Shown: positions 35,070 to 43,718 of the stretch, one piece after another
Layout: each line of letters starts with the position of its first letter
Numbering within the stretch: position 1 is the stretch's first letter
Assembly: GCF_003270085.1 (NCBI RefSeq)
Contig: NZ_QFDQ01000028.1
Location: 1 to 64,000, forward strand
Length of the DNA stretch: 64,000 nucleotides
Direction of reading: 5' to 3'
Origin: Streptomyces triticisoli
GTDB lineage: Bacteria > Actinomycetota > Actinomycetes > Streptomycetales > Streptomycetaceae
Position numbers and translations under genes: made by a program
Notes under the pieces: generated by a model
Told to the model about the DNA's origin: nothing
The model's input: the letters and a program-made list of their open reading frames with translations, nothing else
Databases searched by the model: none

Positions 35070-35189
35070 CTTCTCACCGCTCCGTTTCTCACCGCTCCGT
35101 TTCTCACCGCTCCGTTTCTCACCGCTCCGCTTCTCACCGCTCCGTTTCTCACCGCTCCGTTTCTCACCGCTCCGCTTCTCACCGCTCGG
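35070..35189 (-). repeat. eight tandem copies of a 15-bp unit
   Basis: Exactly 120 bp: unit YTTCTCACCGCTCCG eight times, the last with two changes. The rightmost copy (35175-35189) contains the stop codon of the DUF3263 gene. The array therefore appears to have expanded from that gene's 3' end into the otsB upstream region. Confidence 0.92.
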
Positions 35190-35421
35190 CCCGCCGTGCC
35201 TCGCGTATGCGCCGCAGCCGGTTCACCGTGACCGGGTCGTGGGACAGGGCGCGGGGGTCGTCGAGGAGGGCGTTGAGGAGCTGGTAGTAGCGGACGGGTG
35301 ACAGGCCCAGCTCCTCGCGTATGGCGCGCTCCTTCGCGCCGGGGCCGGTGAAGCCGCGGCGCTCCAGGGCGAGGATGTCCCGCTCCCTGCGGCCGAGCCG
35401 CTGCTCCTGGTCGTCTTCCAT
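35179..35421 (-). CDS. DUF3263 protein
   Basis: 80 residues from ATG 35421. The sequence LGRRERDILALERRGFTGP then KERAIREELGLSPVRYYQ and ALLDDPRALSHDPVTVNRLRR is the DUF3263 signature: a small helical protein, common in actinobacteria, resembling a sigma-factor region 4 HTH. Function unknown; DNA binding is plausible. It is the conserved neighbour of otsB in Streptomyces, from memory. Its stop lies within the 15-bp tandem array. Confidence 0.8.
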   Translation of the reverse strand: MEDDQEQRLGRRERDILALERRGFTGPGAKERAIREELGLSPVRYYQLLNALLDDPRALSHDPVTVNRLRRIREARRAER

Positions 35422-35569
35422 ACGAGGCACCGTAGCCCCCGCCACCGACACAGGCCGTGGGCGTCGGACCTGCCCCGGCTCGGCTGCCGCTGCCGCTGCC
35501 ACTGTGCTGCTTCCTCCGTCCCGGCCGTCTTGCCGCCATCATGTGGCCACGACTGGCCCCTACCACGCG

Positions 35570-35585
35570 AGTGGACTAGACCTCT
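35570..35585 (+). promoter_or_regulatory. DasR-type (dre) site upstream of nagK
   Basis: AGTGGACTAGACCTCT matches the DasR consensus ASTGGTCTAGACCAST at about 14 of 16 positions. It lies 28 bp before the nagK GTG. DasR, released by glucosamine 6-phosphate, should repress the nagKA operon. Confidence 0.75.
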
Positions 35586-35613
35586 TGCGGGTCGAAGGGT
35601 CACACTGTCCCCC

Positions 35614-36570
35614 GTGAGACACGTCATCGCCCTCGATGTGGGCGGCACCGGGATGAAGGCGGCCCTGGTCGCCGCCGACGGCTCCCTGCTGCACCGGGCG
35701 CGCCGGGCGACCGGCCGCGAGCGCGGGCCGGACGCCGTCGTGGAGGGCATCCTCGGCTTCGCCGCCGAACTGCGCGCGCACGGCGCGGAGCACCTGGGCG
35801 AGCAGGCCGCCGCGGCCGGCGTCGCCGTGCCCGGCATCGTCGACGAGGAGCGGGGCCTCGCCGCCTACTCCGCCAACCTCGGCTGGCGCGACGTACCCCT
35901 GCGCGACCTGCTCGCCGAGCGGCTCGGCGCCCCCGTGGCCCTGGGTCACGACGTGCGCGCCGGCGGACTCGCCGAGGGCCGGGTCGGGGCGGGCCGGGGC
36001 GCGGACCGGTTCCTGTTCGTGCCGCTGGGCACCGGGATCGCGGGCGCCATCGGCATCGACGGCCGGGTGGAGGCGGGCGCGCACGGCTTCGCGGGCGAGA
36101 TCGGCCACATCGTCGTACGGCCCGGCGGCCTGCCGTGTCCGTGCGGGCAGCGCGGCTGTCTGGAGCGGTTCGCCTCCGCGGCGGCGGTCAGCCAGGCATG
36201 GGCGGAGGCGTGCGGGGACCCGGAGGCGGACGCGGCCCACTGCGCCAGGGCCGTGAAGTCCGGCGACGCGAGGGCACGGGCGGTCTGGCAGGAGGCCGTG
36301 GACGCGCTCGCCGACGGGCTGGTCACCGCGCTCACCCTGCTGGACCCGCGCACCCTGATCATCGGCGGCGGGCTCGCCGAGGCGGGCGAGACGCTGTTCG
36401 CGCCGCTGCGCGAGGCCGTCCGGCGGCGGGTCACCTTCCAGAAGCTGCCCTCGATCGTCCCCGCCGCCCTGGGAGACACCGCCGGCTGCCTGGGCGCGGG
36501 GCTGCTGGCCTGGGATCTCCTCACCCCTCCCGCGACTTCCACGACTTCCACGACGACTTCCCGGAGGTAG
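35614..36570 (+). CDS. nagK: N-acetylglucosamine kinase, ROK family
   Basis: 318 residues from GTG 35614. ROK features: IALDVGGTGMKAALV (phosphate-binding), GIVDEERGLAAYSANLGW, FVPLGTGIAGAIGIDG, EIGHIVVRPGG, and the zinc site in CPCGQRGCLE. It phosphorylates N-acetylglucosamine to its 6-phosphate. The identity as NagK rather than glucokinase rests on direct pairing with nagA, seven bases downstream, and on the DasR-type site upstream, matching the S. coelicolor nagKA arrangement. The C-terminal Thr/Ser run (TSTTSTTTSRR) comes from repeated ACTTCC-like units. Confidence 0.88.
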   Translation: MRHVIALDVGGTGMKAALVAADGSLLHRARRATGRERGPDAVVEGILGFAAELRAHGAEHLGEQAAAAGVAVPGIVDEERGLAAYSANLGWRDVPLRDLLAERLGAPVALGHDVRAGGLAEGRVGAGRGADRFLFVPLGTGIAGAIGIDGRVEAGAHGFAGEIGHIVVRPGGLPCPCGQRGCLERFASAAAVSQAWAEACGDPEADAAHCARAVKSGDARARAVWQEAVDALADGLVTALTLLDPRTLIIGGGLAEAGETLFAPLREAVRRRVTFQKLPSIVPAALGDTAGCLGAGLLAWDLLTPPATSTTSTTTSRR

Positions 36571-36577
36571 CCCTCTG

Positions 36578-37720
36578 ATGGCCCCCAGCAAGGTTTTCAC
36601 CGGAGCCCGGGTGGTGTTGCCCACCGGGATCGTGGACGGCGGCCGGGTGATCGTCGACGGCACGCGGATCGCCGGCCACGCCCGCGGGGACGCCGAGACC
36701 ATCGACGTACGCGGGCACTGGCTGGTCCCCGGCTTCGTCGACCTCCACAACCACGGCGGGGGCGGCGCCTCCTTCTCGGGCACCGCCGACGACGTGCTGA
36801 CCGCCGTCGGCACCCACCGGCGGCACGGCACCACCACTCTGGTCGCCTCCACCGTCACCGACGACATGGGCACCCTCGTCAAGCAGGCGGGGCTGCTGTC
36901 GGAGCTGGCCGAGCAGGGCGAGATCGCGGGCATCCACTTCGAGGGGCCGTTCATCTCGCCGTGCCGCAAGGGCGCGCACTCCGAGGCACTGCTGCGCGAC
37001 CCGGACCCGGCACAGGTGCGCAGGCTGGTCGACGCCGCGCGCGGCCGGGCGAGGATGATGACGCTCGCCACCGAGCTGCCGGGCGGCATCGACTCCGTAC
37101 GGCTGCTCGCGGAGCAGGGCGTGATCGCGGCGGTCGGGCACACGGACGCGACGTACGAGCAGACGGTGGAGGCGATCGACGCCGGGGCCACCGTCGCCAC
37201 CCACCTGTTCAACGCGATGCCGCCGGTGGGACACCGCGCCCCGGGCCCGGTCACGGCCCTGCTGGAGGACGAGCGGGTCACGATCGAGCTGATCAACGAC
37301 GGCGTGCACCTGCACCCGGCCGCCCTCGAACTGGCCTTCCACCACGCGGGACCCGAGCGGGTCGCCTTCATCACCGACGCCATGGACGCCGCCGGGACCG
37401 GCGACGGCCGCTACATGCTCGGCCCGCTCCAGGTCGAGGTCGCGGGCGGGGTGGCGCGACTGGTGGAGGGCGGTTCGATCGCGGGTTCGACCCTGACCCT
37501 GGACCGGGCCTTCCAGCGGGCGGTGACGGTCGACCGGCTGCCGGTCGAGCACGTGGTGGCCGCGCTCTCCGCCAACCCGGCCCGGCTGCTCGGCATGGAC
37601 GACCGGGTGGGCTCCCTGGAACCCGGCAAGGACGCCGACCTGGTGCTGCTCGACGAGGACTTCGCGCTGAAGGGCGTGATGCGGCGGGGCGCATGGGTGG
37701 TTGCACCCCAACTGGGCTGA
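36578..37720 (+). CDS. nagA: N-acetylglucosamine-6-phosphate deacetylase
   Basis: 380 residues. Amidohydrolase motifs: WLVPGFVDLHNHGGGGASF (metal-binding His-x-His), GIHFEGPFISPCRKGAH, AAVGHTDATYEQ, THLFNAMPPVGHR, INDGVHLHP and ITDAMDAAG (catalytic Asp region). It converts GlcNAc 6-phosphate to GlcN 6-phosphate, producing the DasR ligand, and it takes products of both NagK and MurQ. It starts seven bases after the nagK stop with a GGAGG-containing gap, so it is cotranscribed and under the same dre site. Confidence 0.95.
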   Translation: MAPSKVFTGARVVLPTGIVDGGRVIVDGTRIAGHARGDAETIDVRGHWLVPGFVDLHNHGGGGASFSGTADDVLTAVGTHRRHGTTTLVASTVTDDMGTLVKQAGLLSELAEQGEIAGIHFEGPFISPCRKGAHSEALLRDPDPAQVRRLVDAARGRARMMTLATELPGGIDSVRLLAEQGVIAAVGHTDATYEQTVEAIDAGATVATHLFNAMPPVGHRAPGPVTALLEDERVTIELINDGVHLHPAALELAFHHAGPERVAFITDAMDAAGTGDGRYMLGPLQVEVAGGVARLVEGGSIAGSTLTLDRAFQRAVTVDRLPVEHVVAALSANPARLLGMDDRVGSLEPGKDADLVLLDEDFALKGVMRRGAWVVAPQLG

Positions 37721-37744
37721 TCCATCCGCCCGTACGGCCGCGGC

Positions 37745-37772
37745 GGCCGGCCCGAGGGGTGGGCGGCCGGCC
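37745..37772 (+). terminator. possible terminator after nagKA
   Basis: GGCCGGCC at 37745-37752 and again at 37765-37772 (self-complementary, so it can pair) with a 12-base loop, followed by a short T-run (GTGTCTTT). Located 25 bases after the nagA stop. Confidence 0.45.
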
Positions 37773-37841
37773 GTGTCTTTGACATGATCGATCCTCTGGA
37801 ACGTCGCGACACGCGCTCTTACCCGGGGGAGGTCGGCCCAG

Positions 37842-38774
37842 GTGATCCTCACGGTCACGCTGAACACCGCTCTCGACATCACCTATCGGGTGCCGTCCCT
37901 GAGGCCCCACGCCTCCCACCGGGTGTCCGAGGTGACCGAGCGGCCCGGCGGCAAGGGCGTCAACGTCGCCCGGGTGCTGGCGGCCCTCGGCCACGAGGTG
38001 ACGGTCACCGGCTTCGCGGGCGGGCGCACCGGGCGCGAGCTGCGCGACCGGCTCGCGGACCGGGCGCCGGGCGTGGTGGACGCGCTGGTCCCGGTCGCGG
38101 GCGCGACCCGGCGCACCATAGCCGTCGTCGACGCGCGCACCGGCGACACCACCCAGCTCAACGAGCCGGGCCCGGTCGTCGGCCCCGCCGAGTGGTCCGC
38201 CTTCCAGAACGTGTACGAGGAGCTGCTCGGCTCGGTGTCGGCGGTGGCGCTGTGCGGCAGCCTGCCGCCCGGGCTGCCGGTGGGCGCGTACGCCGGTCTG
38301 ATACGGACGGCGCGGGCGGCCGGGGTTCCCGTCCTGCTGGACACCAGCGGCGAGGCCCTGCGGCGGGGGGTGGCGGCCCGTCCCGACATCATCAAGCCGA
38401 ACGCCGAGGAACTGGCCGAGCTCACCGGCTCCCACGAGCCCCTGCGCGCCACCCAGGGCGCCCGTCGGCGCGGCGCCCGCGCGGTCGTCGCCTCCCTGGG
38501 CGCCGACGGCCTCCTCGCCCACACCGCCGACGGCCTGTGGCGGGCCACCCCGCCGGCCCGTGTGCAGGGCAATCCCACCGGCGCCGGGGACTCCGTGGTC
38601 GCCGGCCTGCTCTCCGCCCTGGCGGAGCACCTCCCCTGGCCGGCCCGCCTGATCCGCGCGGCCGCCCTGTCCACGGCGACGGTCCTGTCCCCGGCGGCGG
38701 GCGAGTTCGACCGCCAGGTTTACGAGAGGCTGCTGAGGCAGGTGGCGGTGACGGGGGAGGTCAGTGCCGCCTAG
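37842..38774 (+). CDS. PfkB-family sugar kinase (1-phosphofructokinase type)
   Basis: 310 residues from GTG 37842, with GGGGGAGG about 10 bases upstream. Motifs: ILTVTLNTALDITYRVP at the start, RPGGKGVNVARVLAALGHEV, and the C-terminal NPTGAGDSVVAGLL with the catalytic Asp. This subgroup contains 1-phosphofructokinase and tagatose-6-phosphate kinase. No PTS fructose genes are adjacent; instead it follows nagKA with a 120-bp gap, so a role with amino-sugar breakdown products is possible. The reaction phosphorylates a sugar phosphate with ATP. Confidence 0.82.
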   Translation: MILTVTLNTALDITYRVPSLRPHASHRVSEVTERPGGKGVNVARVLAALGHEVTVTGFAGGRTGRELRDRLADRAPGVVDALVPVAGATRRTIAVVDARTGDTTQLNEPGPVVGPAEWSAFQNVYEELLGSVSAVALCGSLPPGLPVGAYAGLIRTARAAGVPVLLDTSGEALRRGVAARPDIIKPNAEELAELTGSHEPLRATQGARRRGARAVVASLGADGLLAHTADGLWRATPPARVQGNPTGAGDSVVAGLLSALAEHLPWPARLIRAAALSTATVLSPAAGEFDRQVYERLLRQVAVTGEVSAA

Positions 38775-39704
38775 CTAGCTCTTGACCTGCCCCTTCTTCA
38801 GCCACAGCTGGTCCAGCAGGACGTCGCACTTGTCGCCGTCCTGGCAGGAGAGGGTGATCGTGTTGGTGCCCTTGGTGAGGCTGGGCCACGCGTAGGTCGT
38901 CGTCCAGCCCTTGGCGAAGTCGCCGTCGGCGGCACGCGCGAAGTTCCCCATGCGCAGCTTGCTGCCGAACACCTTGCCGTTGACGGTGAGCGTCATCTCC
39001 TGGTCGTCGCCGGCAGCGCTGTAGTGCGCGAAGAGTGTGTAGACGCCGTCCTCGGGAATGCCGTTCACGTTCCAGGTGACCTGGGCGCCGGGTGTGTTGA
39101 GGCCGCCCACATACACACCGCCGTCGGCGCTGGCGCCCTCGACGTCCGACGCGGTCGTCGCCCCGTTCTCGAAGCGGAGCGCCTTGGCGTCGATCTTCGG
39201 CAGCTCCTGCGGGGCCTCCGCGTCGGCGCTCGTCGACGGGCTCGGCTCCGAGCTCTGCGTGGCCGTGGGGGTCGTGCCGCCGGCCTTGTCCTCGCCCTTG
39301 TCGTCGGAGTTGCCGTTGAGCATGGCCACGCTGATGCCGATGACGACCGCGGCGACCACCGCGACGGCGCCGATCAGCAGGCCCTTGGTGTTCGGACCCC
39401 GGCCACCGCCGCCCTGACCCGGCTGGCGGCTCGTGGGCGCGCCGCCCGGATGGGTCTCCGGAGCGGCGTAGTGGGCGTTCGGCCTGCCGTACGCGCCCTG
39501 CTGCTGCGGGACCTGGCCTTGGGGAGCCGCGGGGGGCTGCTGGCCGTACTGCCGCTGACCGACCGTGCGGACCCGGTTGACCGCGTTCGGGTAGCCGTAA
39601 CCGCCGGAGGGCGGCTGGGCGCCGTTGGCCTGACCGTCGGCGTACAGGTATCCGAACGGGTCGTCGTCCTCGGGCGTGCTCGCGCCGCTGTTGCCGGCCG
39701 TCAT
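38775..39704 (-). CDS. membrane-anchored protein with C-terminal CBM35-like domain
   Basis: 309 residues. The N-terminal 105 residues are cytoplasmic and Gln/Pro/Tyr-rich (RQYGQQPPAAPQGQVPQQ), followed by one transmembrane helix (GLLIGAVAVVAAVVIGISVA). After a Ser/Thr linker the extracellular domain (about 170-309) is beta-sandwich-like (NVNGIPEDGVYTLFAHYSAA, TITLSCQDGDKCDVLLDQLW), matching carbohydrate-binding module family 35. It would bind uronic-acid-like or related sugars at the cell surface. Convergent with the PfkB gene, with adjacent stops. Confidence 0.8.
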   Translation of the reverse strand: MTAGNSGASTPEDDDPFGYLYADGQANGAQPPSGGYGYPNAVNRVRTVGQRQYGQQPPAAPQGQVPQQQGAYGRPNAHYAAPETHPGGAPTSRQPGQGGGGRGPNTKGLLIGAVAVVAAVVIGISVAMLNGNSDDKGEDKAGGTTPTATQSSEPSPSTSADAEAPQELPKIDAKALRFENGATTASDVEGASADGGVYVGGLNTPGAQVTWNVNGIPEDGVYTLFAHYSAAGDDQEMTLTVNGKVFGSKLRMGNFARAADGDFAKGWTTTYAWPSLTKGTNTITLSCQDGDKCDVLLDQLWLKKGQVKS

Positions 39705-39822
39705 CCCTAGGTCTCCTCAAGCGTGGTGCGGGTGGTGCAGTACGTCGTGAGAAAAGCGAGCCTACCTGCTTCGCGGAGCCCCAATGGGTGACTCGCGCCG
39801 CATCGGTTCGCTGACCTGCGAC

Positions 39823-41481
39823 TCAACCCGCGCGACGATGTTGCCGGGGGCGAGATCTTTTCTCGACGTACATCCTTTCGTCAGCGGATTTCAACACTTC
39901 GTCCGCCGTCATTCCACAATGCGCCCAGCCGATGCCGAAGCTCGCCCCGACCCGGACGGCCCGGCCCTCGGCCCGGATCGGCTGGATGATCTCGTTGCGC
40001 AGGCGTACCGCGAGGTCCTGGGCGTCGGCCTGGCCGAGCCCGTCGGCGAGGATCACGAACTCGTCGCCGCCGAGCCGGGCCACGGTGTCGCCGTCGCGCA
40101 CGCCGTTGCTCAGCCGCCGGGCCACCTCGATGAGGACGTCGTCGCCCGCGTTGTGCCCGAACCGGTCGTTGATCGACTTGAAGCCGTCGAGGTCGCAGAA
40201 GAGGACCGCGAGCCCCTTGGCACCGTCGTCGTGGTCGCCCTCGGGGGCGATGACGTGCACGTGGTGGTCGTGGGTGTCGTACGCCGGTATGCCCGGCCCG
40301 AAGTCGAAGTCGTGACCGCCGACGGCGTAGGCGGGGTGGCCGTAGGCCGCGTCCAGCGACTCCGGCTCGCCCTCGGGCCCCGCCTGGGGCCGCCGGCACA
40401 GCCGGGCGGACAGCCGGGAGCGCAGCTCGGCGGAGTTGGGCAGGCCGGTGAGGGAGTCGTGGGAGGCTCGGTGGGCGAGCTGCAGCTCGCGGCGCTTGCG
40501 CTCCTCGATGTCCTCGACGTGGGTGAGCAGGAAGCGGGGGCCGTCGGCGGCGTCGGCGACGACGGAGTTGCGCAGGGACACCCAGACGTACGTGCCGTCG
40601 CGGCGGGCGAGGCGGAGCTCGGCCCGGCCGCCCTCGGCGGAGGTGCGCAGCAGGGTGCCTATGTCCTCGGGGTGGACGAGGTCGGAGAAGGAGTAGCGGC
40701 GCATCGCGGAGGCGTGGCGGCCCAGCAGCCGGCACAGGGCGTCGTTGGTGCGCAGGAGGCGGCCGTGCTGGTCGCCGCCCATCTCGGCGATGGCCATGCC
40801 GGAGGGGGCGTACTCGAAGGCCTGCCGGAAGCTTTCCTCGCTGGCGCGCAGGGCCTGCTGCTCGCGCTCCAGGCGGACCAGGGCACGCTGCATGTTCGCA
40901 CGTAGACGCGCGTTGCTGATCGCGATGGCGGCCTGGAAGGCGTACATCTGCAGCGCCTCGCGGCCCCAGGCGCCGGGCCGGCGGCCGTTGCGCGGGCGGT
41001 CCACGGAGATCACGCCGAGCAGCTCGCCGGAGGAGCCGCCCGGTCCGCCGGGGGTGTACAGGGGCGCGAACAGCCGGTCGGAGGGGTGCCACTCGTCCTC
41101 GAAGCGGGGCGGGGGCCCGTCGGTGTACCACGTCGGGATGTCGTCCTCGTCGAGGACCCAGCCCACGGTGTGGGGGATGAAGACCAGTCCGTCCCAGTCC
41201 TCGCCCATGGTGAGCCGGCGCTCCCAGGACTCGCGGGAGCCGACGCGGCCGGTGATGAGGGAGTCGGCGGCGGAGTCCCCGGACAGGGCGGCGACGACGA
41301 GGTCGCCGTCGGGACGTACGAGGTTGACGCAGGCCAGCTCGTAGCCGAGGCCGTTCACGACGCCGTCGGCGACGGTCTGCAGTGTGTCCGCCAGGCTCCG
41401 CGCGGTGTTCATGTCCGCCATGACCCGGTGCAGTTGCCGCAGGGACGCAAGACGGACGTACGGCTCCGACTCGGTCTCCAT
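39823..41481 (-). CDS. cdgB: GAF-PAS-GGDEF diguanylate cyclase (CdgB type)
   Basis: 552 residues from ATG 41481 (GGAGGG upstream). A GAF domain occupies about 30-190 (GYELACVNLVRPDGDLVVAA), PAS/PAC about 220-345 (EESFRQAFEYAPSGMAIAEM, VWVSLRNSVV), and GGDEF about 360-545. The active site reads RLGGDEFVI (about 469-477), and an RDGD motif five residues before GGDEF is a product-inhibition I-site. It makes c-di-GMP, the signal that locks BldD and delays sporulation. The cyclase domain carries a His/Asp-rich insertion (YDTHDHHVHVIAPEGDHDD). A BldD-like palindrome lies 140 bp upstream. Confidence 0.92.
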   Translation of the reverse strand: METESEPYVRLASLRQLHRVMADMNTARSLADTLQTVADGVVNGLGYELACVNLVRPDGDLVVAALSGDSAADSLITGRVGSRESWERRLTMGEDWDGLVFIPHTVGWVLDEDDIPTWYTDGPPPRFEDEWHPSDRLFAPLYTPGGPGGSSGELLGVISVDRPRNGRRPGAWGREALQMYAFQAAIAISNARLRANMQRALVRLEREQQALRASEESFRQAFEYAPSGMAIAEMGGDQHGRLLRTNDALCRLLGRHASAMRRYSFSDLVHPEDIGTLLRTSAEGGRAELRLARRDGTYVWVSLRNSVVADAADGPRFLLTHVEDIEERKRRELQLAHRASHDSLTGLPNSAELRSRLSARLCRRPQAGPEGEPESLDAAYGHPAYAVGGHDFDFGPGIPAYDTHDHHVHVIAPEGDHDDGAKGLAVLFCDLDGFKSINDRFGHNAGDDVLIEVARRLSNGVRDGDTVARLGGDEFVILADGLGQADAQDLAVRLRNEIIQPIRAEGRAVRVGASFGIGWAHCGMTADEVLKSADERMYVEKRSRPRQHRRAG

Positions 41482-41869
41482 GCTCGCCCTCCCCCCGCGA
41501 CCTCGCAGTGAACCAAGGGTGCTCTTCGTCGTATCGTCTGGTGCGGTCTTCCGTGCAGTCTCAGCCACTGAATCACAGCGCGAAGCCCACTCGGTACACA
41601 GGGTCAACAATTCATGGCCCCTGTGACTCAAGTCACAGGCAAACGTGAACAAATGAGTGGAGTTTCTGCATTTTCCCTGTGCGTTTCCTGAACGCAGGGT
41701 TTGTTCATGTGCAGACATGATGCACGAGAGATCCACCGGACCACGCGGGAACCAGCCCTTCCGCCCTTCCGCCCTCCCGCCGTTCCGCCCCCTGGTCCTC
41801 CGGCCCTAGGTCCGGGCTCGGGCGAAGGCCCGATGCGCGGGCCGCGCGGCGGTGGCTAGCGTTCCGTGT
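41482..41869. other. divergent intergenic region upstream of cdgB
   Basis: 388 bp between cdgB and the flavin reductase gene. It holds the BldD-like palindrome at 41621-41638 and an A+T-richer stretch (41640-41720) probably containing promoters. Nothing else is recognised. Confidence 0.5.
41621..41638. promoter_or_regulatory. BldD-like palindrome upstream of cdgB
   Basis: CTGTGACTCAAGTCACAG: perfect 8-bp arms and a 2-bp centre. BldD sites are GTGA-TCAC-type inverted repeats, and cdgB is a known BldD target in S. coelicolor. The site lies 140 bp before the cdgB ATG, rather far, so the promoter may be remote. Confidence 0.6.
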
Positions 41870-42466
41870 GTGCCGAACACATCCCCCGCGCCGCCCGCCC
41901 CCTCCCCCACTCCCACCCCCACCGTTGCCGCCAGGCATGCTGAGGAGGTGACCAACGACGAGTTCCGTGCCGCGATGTCCCGGCTGGCCGCGGGTGTGGT
42001 CCTGGTGACCGCGCAGGAGCCGCCGCTCGACCCGGACGACCCGCACGCGCCGGACGGCGAGGACGCGGGCATGACGGCGACGGCGTTCATGTCGGTGTCC
42101 CTGGACCCGCCGCTGGCCCTGGTCAGCCTGCGCGAGGGCTCCCGCATGGACGACCTGCTCGCCGAGCAGCCGCTGTGGGCGGTGTCGGTCCTCGCCGAGA
42201 ACCAGCGGCACGTCGCCGGCCGCTTCGCCATGAAGGGCCGGGTCAGCGACCGGCTGCTGTTCAAGGACCTCTCCTGGACGCGCGGCGAGTCCTCCGGCGC
42301 GCCGCTGCTGACCGGCGCCCTGGCCACCTTCGAGCTGCGCACCGAGCAGCGGGTGACGGCGGGCGACCACACCCTGGTCGTCGGCCGTGTCCTGACGGCC
42401 CACGTCCCGGGCGCGGAGGGCGGTCCGCTGCTGTACTACCGCGGCCGCTACCGCCAACTGGGCTGA
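41870..42466 (+). CDS. flavin reductase domain protein
   Basis: About 198 residues. FMN-binding split barrel: FRAAMSRLAAGVVLVTAQEP, GMTATAFMSVSLDPPLALVSLR, FAMKGRVSDRLLFKDLSW and GDHTLVVGRVLTAHV are flavin-reductase-domain motifs. It probably reduces FMN with NAD(P)H for a monooxygenase, or reduces substrates directly. The start is uncertain: GTG 41870 gives a Pro/Thr-rich leader, and GTG 41948, right after GAGGAG, would give a compact domain. It is divergent from cdgB with no functional link evident. Confidence 0.8.
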   Translation: MPNTSPAPPAPSPTPTPTVAARHAEEVTNDEFRAAMSRLAAGVVLVTAQEPPLDPDDPHAPDGEDAGMTATAFMSVSLDPPLALVSLREGSRMDDLLAEQPLWAVSVLAENQRHVAGRFAMKGRVSDRLLFKDLSWTRGESSGAPLLTGALATFELRTEQRVTAGDHTLVVGRVLTAHVPGAEGGPLLYYRGRYRQLG

Positions 42467-42487
42467 CGGCGTCGCCTCCGGCCCCTG

Positions 42488-42925
42488 TCACATCCAGTCT
42501 CTCCCCGACCGCCCCCGCTTGGTCTCCGAGCGCTGCTTCTTCTCCCGCAGCCGGCGCTCGTTGATGCCGCGGGGGATCCGGGTGGGCTTGCGCGGCCTGG
42601 GCGGCGGCGCGGTGGCCTCGGCGAGGAGCGCGGCGAGGCGTACGGCGGCGGCCTCGCGGTTGCGCCACTGGGAGCGGTGCTCGGAGGAGCGGACGCTGAT
42701 CACGCCGTCGACGAGGCGGCCCGCGAGCCGCTCCAGGGCGCGCTGCTTCCACACCTCGGGCAGGGCCTCGGTGTTCGCGAGGTCGAAGCGCAGCTCCACA
42801 GCCGAGTCGCTGGTGTTGACGTGCTGTCCGCCGGGCCCCGAGGACCGCGAGAACCGCCAGACCAGCTCGGCCTCGGGAAGCGCGACGGAGCCGCGGATGA
42901 CATGGGGACCGGACATGCCGTCCAT
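42488..42925 (-). CDS. arfB: ribosome-rescue peptidyl-tRNA hydrolase ArfB
   Basis: 145 residues. The GGQ motif is in [20 protein letters not shown], where the Gln-containing loop hydrolyses peptidyl-tRNA, and the basic C-terminal tail ([20 protein letters not shown]) enters the mRNA channel of stalled ribosomes. Length and tail distinguish it from the longer release factors RF1 and RF2. It rescues nonstop complexes as a backup to trans-translation. The first ATG is 42925; a second Met three codons later is equally possible. Convergent with the flavin reductase gene. Confidence 0.92.
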   Translation of the reverse strand: MDGMSGPHVIRGSVALPEAELVWRFSRSSGPGGQHVNTSDSAVELRFDLANTEALPEVWKQRALERLAGRLVDGVISVRSSEHRSQWRNREAAAVRLAALLAEATAPPPRPRKPTRIPRGINERRLREKKQRSETKRGRSGRDWM

Positions 42926-43086
42926 GTTCCCGGACCTGTCCAGGTCACGTCACCGGGTTTTCGCGCACGTTCGAACGGGGCTTGGCAAAAAAGGTAAAGA
43001 GATGCGGAACCCCGGGGACCCCCTTGGCGTTCCTACGAGTGGCGGTAGCTTCGTCCGCACACGCAACGAGGGAAGGGACTCCCAAC

Positions 43087-43662
43087 ATGGCTGTAAGCCT
43101 GTCCAAGGGCGGCAACGTCTCGCTCACCAAGGAAGCTCCGGGCCTGACCGCCGTCACCGTGGGCCTCGGCTGGGACGTCCGCACCACCACCGGCACGGAC
43201 TTCGACCTGGACGCCTCCGCGATCGCGGTCAACGCCCAGGGCAAGGTCTACTCCGACGCCCACTTCGTCTTCTTCAACAACAAGCAGACCCCGGACAACA
43301 CCATCGTCCACACCGGTGACAACCGCACCGGCGAGGGCGAGGGCGACGACGAGGCGATCAACGTCAACCTGGCCGGCCTCCCCGCCGACATCGACAAGAT
43401 CGTCTTCCCGGTCTCCATCTACGACGCCGAGAACCGCGGCCAGAACTTCGGCCAGGTCCGCAACGCCTACATCCGCATCGTCAACCAGGCCGGCGGCACC
43501 GAGATCGCCCGCTACGACCTGTCGGAGGACGCGGCCACCGAGACGGCCATGGTCTTCGGCGAGCTGTACCGCAACGGCGCGGAGTGGAAGTTCCGCGCGG
43601 TGGGCCAGGGCTACGCCTCGGGCCTGGTCGGCATCGCCCAGGACTTCGGCGTCAACGTCTGA
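43087..43662 (+). CDS. terD: TerD-family protein
   Basis: 191 residues. [60 protein letters not shown], and [14 protein letters not shown] are TerD-domain motifs; the acidic loops bind Ca2+. TerD proteins are linked to tellurite and other stress tolerance and, in Streptomyces, are abundant and influence development. It is a single-gene unit, with ATG 43087 and a strong hairpin terminator 24 bases downstream. Neighbouring ter genes are absent, so a general stress role is more likely than a full ter cluster. Confidence 0.92.
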   Translation: MAVSLSKGGNVSLTKEAPGLTAVTVGLGWDVRTTTGTDFDLDASAIAVNAQGKVYSDAHFVFFNNKQTPDNTIVHTGDNRTGEGEGDDEAINVNLAGLPADIDKIVFPVSIYDAENRGQNFGQVRNAYIRIVNQAGGTEIARYDLSEDAATETAMVFGELYRNGAEWKFRAVGQGYASGLVGIAQDFGVNV

Positions 43663-43685
43663 CGGGCGCGCCCCCGCTGACACGG

Positions 43686-43709
43686 CCCCGGCCTTCCGAA
43701 AGGCCGGGG
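43686..43709 (+). terminator. terminator after terD
   Basis: CCCCGGCCTT (43686-43695) and AAGGCCGGGG (43700-43709), 10-bp perfect stem with 4-base loop, then CTTCCTCC. Just past the stop of the convergent peptidase gene, so it probably serves both strands. Confidence 0.8.
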
Positions 43710-43718
43710 CTTCCTCCA

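Noticed and set aside
35039-35566. Protein made of GAVRN/GAVRS pentapeptide repeats
   Set aside because: It is the alternate frame of the 15-bp tandem array plus antisense of the DUF3263 gene; no start signal or family.
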